From Algibacter pectinivorans (lineage in GTDB: Bacteria > Bacteroidota > Bacteroidia > Flavobacteriales > Flavobacteriaceae), in assembly GCF_900112595.1 (NCBI RefSeq), contig NZ_FOMI01000003.1:1-64000 (forward strand): DNA of 64,000 nucleotides, given 5' to 3'. Shown in pieces: positions 33,638 to 42,795 of this stretch; position 1 is the first letter of the stretch, and the number at the start of each line of letters is the position of its first letter. A program made the position numbers and the translations under genes. The notes below the pieces were generated by a model. The model was not told the DNA's origin. It saw only the letters and a list, made by a program, of their open reading frames with translations, and ran no database searches.

Positions 33638-34465
33638 ATGTTTGCAACCAATAAACTTAGGTTGTTTTGGTGGAATGAAATAAAACTTCAAAGAAAGCCT
33701 AAAGAAAACTATGGAGACCTTCTTGGTAAATACCTAGTCGAGAAAATATCTAATAAAAAAGTAGTTTGGTGTAAACCAGCTAATTTTCATTTTCAAGATT
33801 TTTTTACACCAATTTATGTAACAATTGGTAGTATTTTAACCCATGTAAATAAAAAATGTATTGTTTGGGGAAGTGGAATTATTTCTAAAGAATTTGAAAT
33901 TAAAAAAGCAGAGTTTTTAGCAGTTAGAGGTCCGCAAACCAGAAAACATTTACTAAAACAGGGATTTAAAGTTCCAGAAATTTACGGAGATCCAGCGCTT
34001 TTACTACCAAAATATTACAAACCTAAAATTAAAAAAGAGTTTAAAGTAGGTGTTATTCCGCATTACAGAGATTTTGAAAAAGTAAGTGCGTTTTATAAAA
34101 ACCAAGAGTCGGTTTTATTAATTAATTTAATGACCAATAATGTTGAAGATATTACAGATATGTTTCTTAAATGCGATAAGATTGTATCTTCATCATTGCA
34201 TGGAATTATTGTAGCGCATGCTTATAGAATACCAGCAATATGGCACCAATTTTCAGATGATGTTTTTGGCGATGGGATTAAATATCAAGATTATTTTGAA
34301 TCTGTAGGAATCACGTCTTATGTACCCGATATTTCAAATAAAAAAATGAATGTAAACGATTTAGAATTGCTATTTCAAGGTAAAGAAGCATTGCCAAAAC
34401 AAACAGTAATTGATAATTTATGTTCAAAATTAATGGAGGTTTGTCCTTTTAAATCGGATGAGTAA
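33638..34465 (+). CDS. Polysaccharide pyruvyl transferase family protein, short form
   Basis: The protein has 275 residues. The N-terminus reads LRLFWWNEIKLQRKPKENYGDLLGKYLV, VWGSGIISKEFEI and LAVRGPQTRKHLLKQG; the C-terminal half has KIVSSSLHGIIVAHAYRIPA. These are PF04230 blocks, and the WN..K..NYGD.L form is common in capsule loci. It is about 110 residues shorter than the relative at 19378-20535. The reaction could be pyruvylation or glycosyl transfer; sequence alone does not decide. It starts 1 nt after the NeuB-like gene and overlaps the next gene by 8 nt, so it likely acts on or beside the ulosonic acid. Confidence 0.78.
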   Translation: MFATNKLRLFWWNEIKLQRKPKENYGDLLGKYLVEKISNKKVVWCKPANFHFQDFFTPIYVTIGSILTHVNKKCIVWGSGIISKEFEIKKAEFLAVRGPQTRKHLLKQGFKVPEIYGDPALLLPKYYKPKIKKEFKVGVIPHYRDFEKVSAFYKNQESVLLINLMTNNVEDITDMFLKCDKIVSSSLHGIIVAHAYRIPAIWHQFSDDVFGDGIKYQDYFESVGITSYVPDISNKKMNVNDLELLFQGKEALPKQTVIDNLCSKLMEVCPFKSDE

Positions 34466-35867
34466 AATGAAGAAAAAAATATTTGTTTTCTTTCCTGATG
34501 GTGTTGGTTTAAGAAACTTTGCCTTTACGGACTTTAAAAGTATTGGCGAAAACATGGGGTTCGATATTACGTATTGGAACAATACTATTTTTTCTTTAAA
34601 AGACAATCTAGGTTTTAATGAAATTAAGATAGAAGACCATACAACGCATCCATTATTACCAATTTATTCTAGAGCAAGAAAACGCGCAGAATTAAACGTT
34701 TCTAGAACAAAGTTTAAGGATAATGTATATCCAACTTATAAATTTCCTTTTAATTATAATGGCACAAAAAACACATTAAAAACCCTTTATGTAAAATGGT
34801 TAATTGGTTTGTACTCTTCAGAAAAAGGAATCGTAAAATTAAGAGCAAAGATTAATAAATTAGAACGCTCAACATCAAAATATAAATATTGTAAAGCACA
34901 GTTAGAGCAGCATAAACCAGATATGGTATTTTGTACCACACAACGCGCAACTCAATCTATAAGCGCATTATTGGCAGCTCAAGATTTAGGAATTCCTACA
35001 GTTGCCTTTGTTTATTCTTGGGATAACGTACCTAAAGCCATGCAAGTAGTTGAAACCGACTATTATTTTGTTTGGAGTGATTTAATGAAACAAGAGGTGT
35101 TAAAATACTACCCGTTTGTTAAAGAAAATCAAGTGTTTGTTACAGGAACACCGCAGTTTGAGCCTCATTATAATTCAGCTTTAAAACAGACAAAAGAAGA
35201 ATTTTTTAAAGAACATGGTTTAGATATTTCAAAAAAATATATTTGCTATTCTGGCGACGATGAAACCACGTCACCTTTAGATCAATATTATTTAGAAGAT
35301 TTGGTAAATGCTGTAAGAAGCCTAAATGGTAAAGGCGAAAATTTAGGCATTATTTACAGAAAGTGTCCTGTAGATTTTACGCCAAGATATAATGTTGTAA
35401 TTGAGGCAAATAAAGATGTTATTACAGTTTTAGACCCTATTTGGAAACAAGTTGGAAAGCAATGGAATCAAGTCTTGCCAACCCCGGAAGATTTTAAAAT
35501 GCTTTATAATGTTTGTGAGCATAGCGAGTTTGTAACTAACGTTTGTTCATCTACAATATTCGACTTTGTAGCTCATAATAAACCTTGTATTTATTATAAT
35601 TATGAACAACCTCAATTAAGAAAAGGAATTAGAGATATTGGTCAGAATTATAAGTACGTACATTTTAGAAGTATGCCAAGTAAAAAAGCAGCAGTATTTT
35701 GTGCAGATAAAAAAGATTTAGAAGGTTTAGTGAAGCAAATTTTAGACGGACACTTATCAAATGTTGAGATATGTAAAGAATGGTTTAAAACTGTAGCTGG
35801 TAACAACCCAACCAAAGCATCAGAAACTATTTGGGACACCATAAATATGTTACTAACCACCAAATAG
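34458..35867 (+). CDS. Putative GT-B glycosyl/glycerophosphotransferase-like protein of surface glycan loci
   Basis: The protein has 469 residues. The N-terminal IFVFFPDGVGLRNFAFTDF is typical of surface-carbohydrate proteins of Bacteroidota. Middle blocks are MVFCTTQRATQSISALLAAQ, TVAFVYSWDNVPK, YYFVWSDLMKQEV and VFVTGTPQFEPHY; NVCSSTIFDFVAHNKPCIYY in the last third is the donor-site motif shared with CDP-glycerol transferase and UDP-sugar epimerase-like GT-B folds. A helical charged insert spans about 115-150. A direct function is not established. It starts inside the previous gene and directly abuts the next one. Confidence 0.65.
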   Translation: MSKMKKKIFVFFPDGVGLRNFAFTDFKSIGENMGFDITYWNNTIFSLKDNLGFNEIKIEDHTTHPLLPIYSRARKRAELNVSRTKFKDNVYPTYKFPFNYNGTKNTLKTLYVKWLIGLYSSEKGIVKLRAKINKLERSTSKYKYCKAQLEQHKPDMVFCTTQRATQSISALLAAQDLGIPTVAFVYSWDNVPKAMQVVETDYYFVWSDLMKQEVLKYYPFVKENQVFVTGTPQFEPHYNSALKQTKEEFFKEHGLDISKKYICYSGDDETTSPLDQYYLEDLVNAVRSLNGKGENLGIIYRKCPVDFTPRYNVVIEANKDVITVLDPIWKQVGKQWNQVLPTPEDFKMLYNVCEHSEFVTNVCSSTIFDFVAHNKPCIYYNYEQPQLRKGIRDIGQNYKYVHFRSMPSKKAAVFCADKKDLEGLVKQILDGHLSNVEICKEWFKTVAGNNPTKASETIWDTINMLLTTK

Positions 35868-37013
35868 ATGGAAACTAAACAAATTATCATCCATAAGCGG
35901 TTCTTTATAGCAATAATTATAATTAGTGTACTATCTGCACTTAGGTCATTATTAATACCTGTGCATGCAGACGAACTTACATATTCTAAACTTGCAGATA
36001 ACATATTGTTAGGTCAATATTACCTTGTTAATAATCCTTCATCGATAGCTCCAACTATTCCTTTTGTTTTTGCACTTTTTAAAATTAAAACTTTCCCAGT
36101 TTTAGGAATTATTTTAAATAAAATTTTCAATTTATGCCTAGTCGGTTTTGGTTTTCGGTTTATAGCATTGTATTTAAAACAACAAAACGTAAGCCCGATT
36201 TTTATAGGTGGAATTTTAGCATTAACAGCGGTAAACCCTAATGCTGTTGCATGGTTTTCAACTTTATATCCTGAATCTTTAATCTTTTTTGGTTTCTGGG
36301 GGTTTATATATTATGTATCCCGGCCTCCAAAACAAAGTTATTTAATTAAAATATTAGCTTTTTTTATTTTAATGGTTTTTACTAGATATTTATATGCTGT
36401 GTTGGGTGTGGTAATCTTGTTATGTTATTACGATTATTTAAAAGAAAATTTTAAAAATTATAGTTTACCCATAGTAACCTATTCGTTAATATTTTTAATA
36501 CCAGTAATACTTTGGGCTAAGTATTTATTAAATATTGAAGAACAAAATTTATCTGAGATTAGTTATTTTAATAGGTTTAAAGTCGGTAATCCTTTATTGT
36601 ATAACATTAAATGTGGTTTAGGCTTGGAACAACATCATGAAGTTGATAAAATTAATGGTATTCCAGCTTTTGCGTCATTATTTATTCCAATAACTGGCTT
36701 TCGGAATTATCTAATAAGTTTCATTTTAATTTTTGGCTTTGTTTGTGGATTAGTTAAGCATTTAAAAAGACCTGCCGTTAGTAAGTTATTCATTTCATCT
36801 ATGTTAATCATGCTTGGTTTTGTTTTTGCAGGAACAGGATTTAGCCGTTATTGGTTGGTACTACTTCCTAGTTTTTATCTTGGGTATTATTATTTGTTTA
36901 AATTGCTGAATATCCGTGATAAATGGATTGTTTACGGATCGCAGCTAGTGTCGTTTATCTATATATTAAATGAAATTAGACTAGATATTCTCATTGTAAA
37001 TAAGTACTTATGA
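35868..37013 (+). CDS. Multi-pass GT-C glycosyltransferase-like membrane protein
   Basis: This 381-residue inner-membrane protein has around ten membrane helices. After the first helix an acidic pair occurs in VHADELTYSKLADNIL near 26-41, the position of the catalytic Asp/Glu in GT-C enzymes that use polyprenyl-phosphate sugars. An aromatic, proline-rich loop (NAVAWFSTLYPESL) follows. The neighbours are a DPM1/GtrB-like enzyme (37062) and a GtrA-like protein (38656), which make and flip such donors. That context supports a side-chain transferase working on the outer face of the inner membrane. No close family match is recognised. Confidence 0.65.
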   Translation: METKQIIIHKRFFIAIIIISVLSALRSLLIPVHADELTYSKLADNILLGQYYLVNNPSSIAPTIPFVFALFKIKTFPVLGIILNKIFNLCLVGFGFRFIALYLKQQNVSPIFIGGILALTAVNPNAVAWFSTLYPESLIFFGFWGFIYYVSRPPKQSYLIKILAFFILMVFTRYLYAVLGVVILLCYYDYLKENFKNYSLPIVTYSLIFLIPVILWAKYLLNIEEQNLSEISYFNRFKVGNPLLYNIKCGLGLEQHHEVDKINGIPAFASLFIPITGFRNYLISFILIFGFVCGLVKHLKRPAVSKLFISSMLIMLGFVFAGTGFSRYWLVLLPSFYLGYYYLFKLLNIRDKWIVYGSQLVSFIYILNEIRLDILIVNKYL

Positions 37014-37061
37014 TTTTTTTAGAAAGACACAATCCAGAATTTAATTTTTTTATTAAACCTC

Positions 37062-38021
37062 ATGAATTTTAGAAAAATATTAATTTATATGCCTGCTTTA
37101 AATGAGGAAGAAACCATTCTTAAGGTATTAAAATCAATTCCAAAAAAGTATGAAGGGTTTGATGAATTGGAATTGTTAGTGGTTAATGACGGTAGTAGTG
37201 ATGATACCGAAAAGGAGGCCATAAAAGCAGGAGCTACCGTGTTAAATCATAACCATAATCAAGGCGTTGGAAAAGCGTTTCAAACCGCTGTTGATTATGC
37301 TTTAAAATCTCATGCAGATATTATGGTTAGTGTAGATGCTGATGGACAGTTTGATGTTAATCAAATAACTGATATGATAGCTCCTATACTTAATAAAAAA
37401 GCCGATTTCTGCTCAGGAAATAGATTTGCAAATGGTAGACCGGTAAATATGCCAAAAGTGAAATTTTTTGGAAACAGTTTAATAAGTAAAATAGTCGGTT
37501 TTGTAAGTAAGGCCAAAATTCAAGATGTTTCATGTGGCTTTAGGGCGTATTCTAGGGACTGTTTATATAATTTAAATTTACAAGGTAGCTTTACTTATAC
37601 TCACGAAACTATATTAGATTTGTTGCATAAAGGTTATAAAATTAGTCAAATACCTGTAAATGTTAAATATTTTGATGGTAGAGTGTCTAGAGTAGCGAAT
37701 AACCTTTTTGTATATGGTTTTCAAACGTCTTTCATAATTTTTAAAAGTTTTAAAGACTACAGACCTTTATCCTTTTTTTTAACAATAGCTTTAATTGTTT
37801 TTATAATTGCTGTACTGTTGGCAGGTTTTGTTTGTATCCATTGGTATAATACAAGTATGATAACGCCTTATAAAAGCTTAGGGTTTATAGCCTTAGCACT
37901 ATTTGGTTTGTCAATGTTAATTAGTGTTTTAGCCTTTTTAGCAGATATGCTGAATAGGATAAGAGGAAATCAGGAAAAAATATTATTTCTAACTAAAAAG
38001 AAATATTTTGAAGAAGATTAA
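37062..38021 (+). CDS. Polyprenyl-phosphate glycosyltransferase, DPM1/GtrB-like
   Basis: The protein has 319 residues. The GT-A domain covers about 1-220: ILIYMPALNEEETILKVL, LLVVNDGSSDDTE, VGKAFQTAVDYAL, VSVDADGQFDVNQI (DxD near 93) and DVSCGFRAYSRDCLYNL. Two strong membrane segments follow (about 235-262 and 275-300), the layout of GtrB and bacterial dolichol-phosphate-mannose-synthase-like enzymes. It should move a sugar from a nucleotide to undecaprenyl phosphate. The sugar donor would then be flipped by GtrA and used by the GT-C enzyme upstream. Its end overlaps the next gene by 14 nt. Confidence 0.85.
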   Translation: MNFRKILIYMPALNEEETILKVLKSIPKKYEGFDELELLVVNDGSSDDTEKEAIKAGATVLNHNHNQGVGKAFQTAVDYALKSHADIMVSVDADGQFDVNQITDMIAPILNKKADFCSGNRFANGRPVNMPKVKFFGNSLISKIVGFVSKAKIQDVSCGFRAYSRDCLYNLNLQGSFTYTHETILDLLHKGYKISQIPVNVKYFDGRVSRVANNLFVYGFQTSFIIFKSFKDYRPLSFFLTIALIVFIIAVLLAGFVCIHWYNTSMITPYKSLGFIALALFGLSMLISVLAFLADMLNRIRGNQEKILFLTKKKYFEED

Positions 38022-38637
38022 TTATAATAAATTAAAAGCAACTCCCGAGGAAGAAGACTTTTTAGGAAAATATAACAATGAAGGGGCTATTGCTAAGTAT
38101 CTTGTAAGTAGTTATTTTAAATCTGTAAAAAAATTACTAGATAAGGTTGATGCTATAAATTCGGCTCACGAAATAGGTATAGGAGAAGGGATTTCTACCA
38201 AACGGTTAAAAGAAATGGTGACAAATATTAGCGGATCAGAATTTGTAGAAAAGCTTGCTAAAAGGGCGCAAATTAATAATCCTGATTTAAAAATTTTTCA
38301 AGAAAGTGTTTATGAATTAAAATATGAAGATAATAGCGTTGATTTAGTCTTTCTTTTGGAAGTATTAGAGCATTTAGATTATCCACAATTAGCTTTACAA
38401 GAAATAAAAAGAGTATCAAAATCATATTTAATTATAGGTGTCCCAAATGAGCCACTTTGGCGATTTTTAAACTTATGTAGATTTAAATATATTAAAGATT
38501 TTGGTAACACACCAGGACATTTAAATCACTGGTCAAAAAAAACATTAATAAAGTTAGTTGAAAAAGAATATGGAAAAGTTATTGCTACGGAGGCTCCATT
38601 ACCATGGACCATATTATTAGCCAAAAAAGAAAATTAA
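38008..38637 (+). CDS. Class I SAM-dependent methyltransferase, TTG start
   Basis: The protein has 209 residues. SAHEIGIGEGISTKRLKEM near 52-70 is motif I, NPDLKIFQESVYELKYEDNS supplies the acidic post-I and adenine-binding parts, and VDLVFLLEVLEHLDYPQLAL near 109-128 is the classic Methyltransf_11 block. It is soluble. Translation has to begin at TTG 38008, inside the end of the GtrB-like gene, because no ATG lies before the conserved region. It may methylate a sugar or the lipid-linked intermediate of the side-chain module. The substrate is unknown. Confidence 0.8.
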   Translation: MKKINYNKLKATPEEEDFLGKYNNEGAIAKYLVSSYFKSVKKLLDKVDAINSAHEIGIGEGISTKRLKEMVTNISGSEFVEKLAKRAQINNPDLKIFQESVYELKYEDNSVDLVFLLEVLEHLDYPQLALQEIKRVSKSYLIIGVPNEPLWRFLNLCRFKYIKDFGNTPGHLNHWSKKTLIKLVEKEYGKVIATEAPLPWTILLAKKEN

Positions 38638-38655
38638 TGATGTTGATGAACGATA

Positions 38656-39078
38656 ATGTTTAGAATAATGTTAAGAAAAAGCAGTCTAAAAAAGCTATTT
38701 ACTATTTTAAACAAAAAACTAATTTCTAGATATGCATTAATTAGTATAGTGAGTTATATCTACGTTTTTGCAGGACTTTATCTTTTAATAGATATTTTTG
38801 AATTTAACAAAACACTAGCGTTCATTATTGTTTATGGTATTGCGTATATTGTGCTTTATGGAGTTCAATTAAAATTTTTGTATTCTAAAAGTCACGATAA
38901 TTATAAGTTAATTAAATATATTTTTTCTATACTGTTTTTTTATGTCAGTGCTAATTTATTGTATAATTTAGGATTGTTTTTTAAGTTGAATTATATTATA
39001 TCAACAGCTCTAACAATAATGGTATTAATGCCTTTAAGATTAGTTGTTTACACGTTTTTTGTGTATAAAGACAGATAG
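38656..39078 (+). CDS. GtrA-like four-helix membrane protein
   Basis: This 140-residue protein has four hydrophobic helices (about 24-46, 52-74, 84-106, 112-134) with a charged N-terminus. The size, the four-helix pattern and the segment AFIIVYGIAYIVLYGVQLKFLYSK (two parts of at most twelve residues conserved around Y..QLKFLY) resemble the GtrA/DPMS family, which flips polyprenyl-phosphate sugars. The neighbouring GtrB-like gene supports this. A second ATG at 38668 could also be the start. The family call rests on topology and context more than on signature residues. Confidence 0.65.
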   Translation: MFRIMLRKSSLKKLFTILNKKLISRYALISIVSYIYVFAGLYLLIDIFEFNKTLAFIIVYGIAYIVLYGVQLKFLYSKSHDNYKLIKYIFSILFFYVSANLLYNLGLFFKLNYIISTALTIMVLMPLRLVVYTFFVYKDR

Positions 39079-39126
39079 AACTTTAAAGCGCTATTTAAAG
39101 ATGATTATACTAAAAAAAATATTTTA

Positions 39127-40275
39127 ATGCATATAGGTTTCATTACTTCCGAATATCCACACCCAAAAGTTAAACAAGCAGCTGGCATAGCTACAAGTAT
39201 AAAAAATTTAGCCGTTGCTCTAGTTAAAAAAGGAGTAAATGTTACTGTGTTTGTTTATCATCAAAATGAATCGGGTATTGTTCAAGATGAAGGTGTTAAA
39301 ATTCATCTTATAGCAAAACAAACTTATAATTTGTTTACATGGTATTTCCACCGAAAATTTATTCAGAACTATGTAAATCAAGTGGTGCTTAGAAATAATA
39401 TCGATATTTTAGAAGCTGCTGATTGGACTGGAATTACTGCGTTTATGAGATTAAAAGCACCTTTAGTTGTTAGGTTTCATGGTAGCGATGCATATTTTTG
39501 CAAATTGGATGGACGTAAACAAAAATTTAAAAATTTTATGTTTGAAAAGCTAGGGTTAAAAAAGGCTTCAGCTTATATCGCACCAACAACCTATGCAGGT
39601 GTTGAAACGCAAAAGATTTTCGGTTTAGATAAAACGAAGATTAAAACTATCCACTATGGCTTGCAATTAGAACATTTTGAGAATGAATTTCCAGATGTAT
39701 ATAACAGAAATACTATATTATATATAGGAACGATTATCAGAAAAAAAGGAGTTCTAGAATTAGCCGAAATTTTCAATAAAGTTATTACCAGAAATCCAGA
39801 AGCACAATTAATTTTAATAGGAGGAGATTCATCAGATATTAAAACTGGCGAAAGTTCAACCTATAAATTAATGGAAGATATTTTTTCGGATAAAGCTAAA
39901 AAACAAGTAAATTATTTAGGGAAAATTCCATATCAAAAAGTAAAAGAACATATAAGAAATGCACATATTTGTGTATATCCTTCCTTTGCTGAAACTTTAG
40001 GTATGGTAACTATCGAGTCTATGGCAATGCAAAAGCCTGTGGTCAATACTAGCATAGGTTGGGCGCAAGAATTAATTGATGATGGAATTAATGGATTTCT
40101 AGTACATCCATCAAAAATTGATGATTATTCAAATCAAATACTTAAATTGTTAAAGGATGAAAAACAATGTTCCCAAATAGGGAAAGCTGCGAGACAAAAA
40201 GTTGAATTACTTTTTGATATAGAAAAGAATGCTGAAATAAATATTGATTATTTCAAATCCATTTTAAAAGCATGA
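39127..40275 (+). CDS. Family 4 glycosyltransferase
   Basis: The product is a 382-residue GT-B enzyme. The N-terminal domain has GFITSEYPHPKVKQAAGIAT with the glycine-rich acceptor loop, and VVRFHGSDAYFCKLDG near 117-132. The donor domain has ILYIGTIIRKKGVLELAEIF near 198 and YPSFAETLGMVTIESMAMQK near 288-307 with the EX7E signature, then GWAQELIDDGINGFLV. Among the locus GT4 proteins this is the most canonical. It is cytoplasmic with unknown donor. It overlaps the next gene by four bases (ATGA). Confidence 0.87.
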   Translation: MHIGFITSEYPHPKVKQAAGIATSIKNLAVALVKKGVNVTVFVYHQNESGIVQDEGVKIHLIAKQTYNLFTWYFHRKFIQNYVNQVVLRNNIDILEAADWTGITAFMRLKAPLVVRFHGSDAYFCKLDGRKQKFKNFMFEKLGLKKASAYIAPTTYAGVETQKIFGLDKTKIKTIHYGLQLEHFENEFPDVYNRNTILYIGTIIRKKGVLELAEIFNKVITRNPEAQLILIGGDSSDIKTGESSTYKLMEDIFSDKAKKQVNYLGKIPYQKVKEHIRNAHICVYPSFAETLGMVTIESMAMQKPVVNTSIGWAQELIDDGINGFLVHPSKIDDYSNQILKLLKDEKQCSQIGKAARQKVELLFDIEKNAEINIDYFKSILKA

Positions 40276-41801
40276 TACTTTTAATTCACAAAGATGATTT
40301 AGTAGTAGAAATAATTGATTTAAAAACCAATCAAATAATAGATGGTACTTTCAAATCGCCTGTTCAAGCCTTGTTTCATTTATCAGAGGATAATAAAGAG
40401 CGTATTATAGTTTGGTGTCATCAATCTAACAAGGATTATTTAAATGTTGAAGGCATTAAAGCTTCATTTCATTTAAAAAATATGATGTTATCTTTTAGTG
40501 AAAATCAATTTCTTCCAGAACAAATTGGATATGTTGAAGATTCCCCTTTTTTATTGGTGAACAAAAACGTAAAGTATCCCACATGGCTCATGAGTAGTAA
40601 TGTTGGGGCCATTTATGCATCACAACTTCTTAAATTTAAGAATCAAGTTAATAAAAAGGAGTCTTTTGATTTTGTACTAAATTCTATTGCAAAATTGGGT
40701 ATGCCAAATGGGCTTTTTTGCTACTCCGAACCAAAACTGCTATTTAAAAATACGCCCAAATTAGTAAATGTTAAAACTTCTTATTCTCATTTGTTTAAAT
40801 TTGTTAAACAACATTATAAAGCAGTTTGGAGTGTTTTTCTATTACTTAACTTTATTATTTATGATGGTAAATTTCTTGTTATACCCTTCTTAAAATCTAT
40901 TTTTATTAAAAAGGTTAACTATGCATCAAGCTTCGATTTACAAACTCTAAATAAACCAGAAACTAGAGAATCTACGATAGATGTAATTATACCAACATTA
41001 GGCAGGAAAGACTTTTTACACGGTGTACTATTAGATTTAGAAAAGCAAACATTACTGCCAAAACAAGTAATTATTATTGAACAAAACGATGTTGAAAATA
41101 GTAAAACCGAATTAGACTTTATTTATAATAAATCATGGCCGTTTATAATAATACATAGATTTATTCATCAAATGGGGGTTTGTAATGCTAGAAATTTAGC
41201 TTTACAAAGTGTAACATCCGATTTTGTTTACTTAGCAGACGATGATAACAAGTTTGATGCTAACTTAATTGAAAATATCATTCAAAAAATGCAAACATAT
41301 AATTTTGGTGTTATAGCTATGAGTTATTTACAGAAAAATGAAGTGGAGAAAAACAAAACAGCAATACAATGGAGTACTTTTGGAGGCGGGAGCAGTGTAA
41401 TAGATTCTAAATATCTAGATCATGTTAGTTTTAATATGGCTTACGAGTTTGGTTATGGGGAAGATACCGATTTTGGTATGCAACTAAGAAACCTTGGGGC
41501 AGATGTTATTTATACACCAGACATTAAGATATTACATTTAAAAGCACCAATAGGAGGTTTTAGAACTAAATTTATTCATCCTTGGGAAAGGGAAGGAGCC
41601 ATTAAACCCAAGCCTTCTCCAACAGTTATGCTTAGCAGAATCACTAATTCAACAAAGCAACAATTACAGGGGTATAAAACAAATTTATTTATTAAGTTTT
41701 ATAAGAGTCAGAATATAAAAAATCCATTAAAATACTATTCACATTTCAAAAAGCAATGGCAAAAAAGTATAGAATGGGCTAATACATTGAAAACTAATTA
41801 A
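40272..41801 (+). CDS. Family 2 glycosyltransferase with an unrecognised N-terminal domain
   Basis: This 509-residue protein holds a GT-A domain in its C-terminal half: IDVIIPTLGRKDFLHGVLLD near 236-255, VCNARNLALQSV, FVYLADDDNKFD near 317-328 and YEFGYGEDTDFGMQLRNLG near 393-411. Residues of about 1-230 form a separate domain with PVQALFHLSEDNKERIIVWC and a hydrophobic patch near 180-205. I do not recognise this part. It is common for GT proteins to carry such extensions, but its length makes it a real second domain, perhaps for acceptor binding. Confidence 0.8.
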   Translation: MILLIHKDDLVVEIIDLKTNQIIDGTFKSPVQALFHLSEDNKERIIVWCHQSNKDYLNVEGIKASFHLKNMMLSFSENQFLPEQIGYVEDSPFLLVNKNVKYPTWLMSSNVGAIYASQLLKFKNQVNKKESFDFVLNSIAKLGMPNGLFCYSEPKLLFKNTPKLVNVKTSYSHLFKFVKQHYKAVWSVFLLLNFIIYDGKFLVIPFLKSIFIKKVNYASSFDLQTLNKPETRESTIDVIIPTLGRKDFLHGVLLDLEKQTLLPKQVIIIEQNDVENSKTELDFIYNKSWPFIIIHRFIHQMGVCNARNLALQSVTSDFVYLADDDNKFDANLIENIIQKMQTYNFGVIAMSYLQKNEVEKNKTAIQWSTFGGGSSVIDSKYLDHVSFNMAYEFGYGEDTDFGMQLRNLGADVIYTPDIKILHLKAPIGGFRTKFIHPWEREGAIKPKPSPTVMLSRITNSTKQQLQGYKTNLFIKFYKSQNIKNPLKYYSHFKKQWQKSIEWANTLKTN

Positions 41802-41802
41802 T

Positions 41803-42795
41803 ATGAATTTTGCATTAGTAGTATGTACGTATATGAGGCCCAAAGCGCTACAAAATTTATTGATTTCGGTTAATAACCAATCCTTGTACCCAAACGAAAT
41901 TATTATTGTTGATGGTTCTTTAAATCATGATACCAAAAACCTATTAAAAAACAATAACTTTAAAAACTTAAGATACGTATTGGTAGATCAGGCTCATAGA
42001 GGTTTAACAAGACAGCGAAATTATAGTATTAAAATGCTTAGTGGAGCTGTGGATGTGGTGTGTTTTTTAGATGATGATATAGTTTTAGAAGCTAATTATT
42101 TTAAAAATTTACTACATACTTACAATGTTGAAAAGGATGCTCTGGCAGTAGGAGGTTATATTATAAACGAAGTAAAGTGGCATAAAGGTAAAGAAATATT
42201 AAATCCAAATACATTCAATTTTGATGGATGGTCGAGAACTGAACCATCTCGATTTAAATTAAGGCGAAAATTAGGGTTACAACCCGATACGCCTCCCGGT
42301 TATTTGCCAACATTTGCGCATGGGCGCTCTATAGGTTTTCTTCCGCCGTCAGGTAAAATATATCGAGTAGAACAAATTATGGGTGGTGTAGCTTCTTATA
42401 AAAAAGAAGTGTTTAATACTTTGCAGTTTTCGACTTATTTTGAAGGATACGGACTTTATGAAGATGCCGATTTTAGCTTACGCCTTGCAAAAATAGGAGC
42501 GTTATTTGTTAATACTTCGGCTCAGTTAAAGCACTATCATGAAGATAGAGGAAGACCCAATAAATATAAATATGGCAAAATGGTAGTGCGAAATGGATGG
42601 TATGTTTGGCGCGTAAAATATGCTAATCCTACGTTAAAAATGCGCTTAAAATGGCATGCTACAGTAACGCTATTAACAACTATTAGATTAAGTAACGCTA
42701 TAACCAGTAACAATAAGAATGAAGCTTTTAGTGAAAGTTTAGGACGCATTGTGGGATGGTTCTCGCTTATTCTTAATAAACCTAAAATTAATTAA
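41803..42795 (+). CDS. Family 2 glycosyltransferase
   Basis: The protein has 330 residues. Motifs are LVVCTYMRPKALQNLLISV, EIIIVDGSLNHDTK, LTRQRNYSIKML, VVCFLDDDIVLEANYF near 85-100 and FEGYGLYEDADFSLRLAKIG near 208-227. A long insert between the metal site and acceptor motif (about 125-190, with WHKGKEILNPNTFNFDGWSR) is typical of larger GT2 proteins of capsule loci. It is cytoplasmic with a weak membrane-binding tail. It starts 1 nt after its neighbour, and the next gene overlaps its stop. Confidence 0.85.
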   Translation: MNFALVVCTYMRPKALQNLLISVNNQSLYPNEIIIVDGSLNHDTKNLLKNNNFKNLRYVLVDQAHRGLTRQRNYSIKMLSGAVDVVCFLDDDIVLEANYFKNLLHTYNVEKDALAVGGYIINEVKWHKGKEILNPNTFNFDGWSRTEPSRFKLRRKLGLQPDTPPGYLPTFAHGRSIGFLPPSGKIYRVEQIMGGVASYKKEVFNTLQFSTYFEGYGLYEDADFSLRLAKIGALFVNTSAQLKHYHEDRGRPNKYKYGKMVVRNGWYVWRVKYANPTLKMRLKWHATVTLLTTIRLSNAITSNNKNEAFSESLGRIVGWFSLILNKPKIN

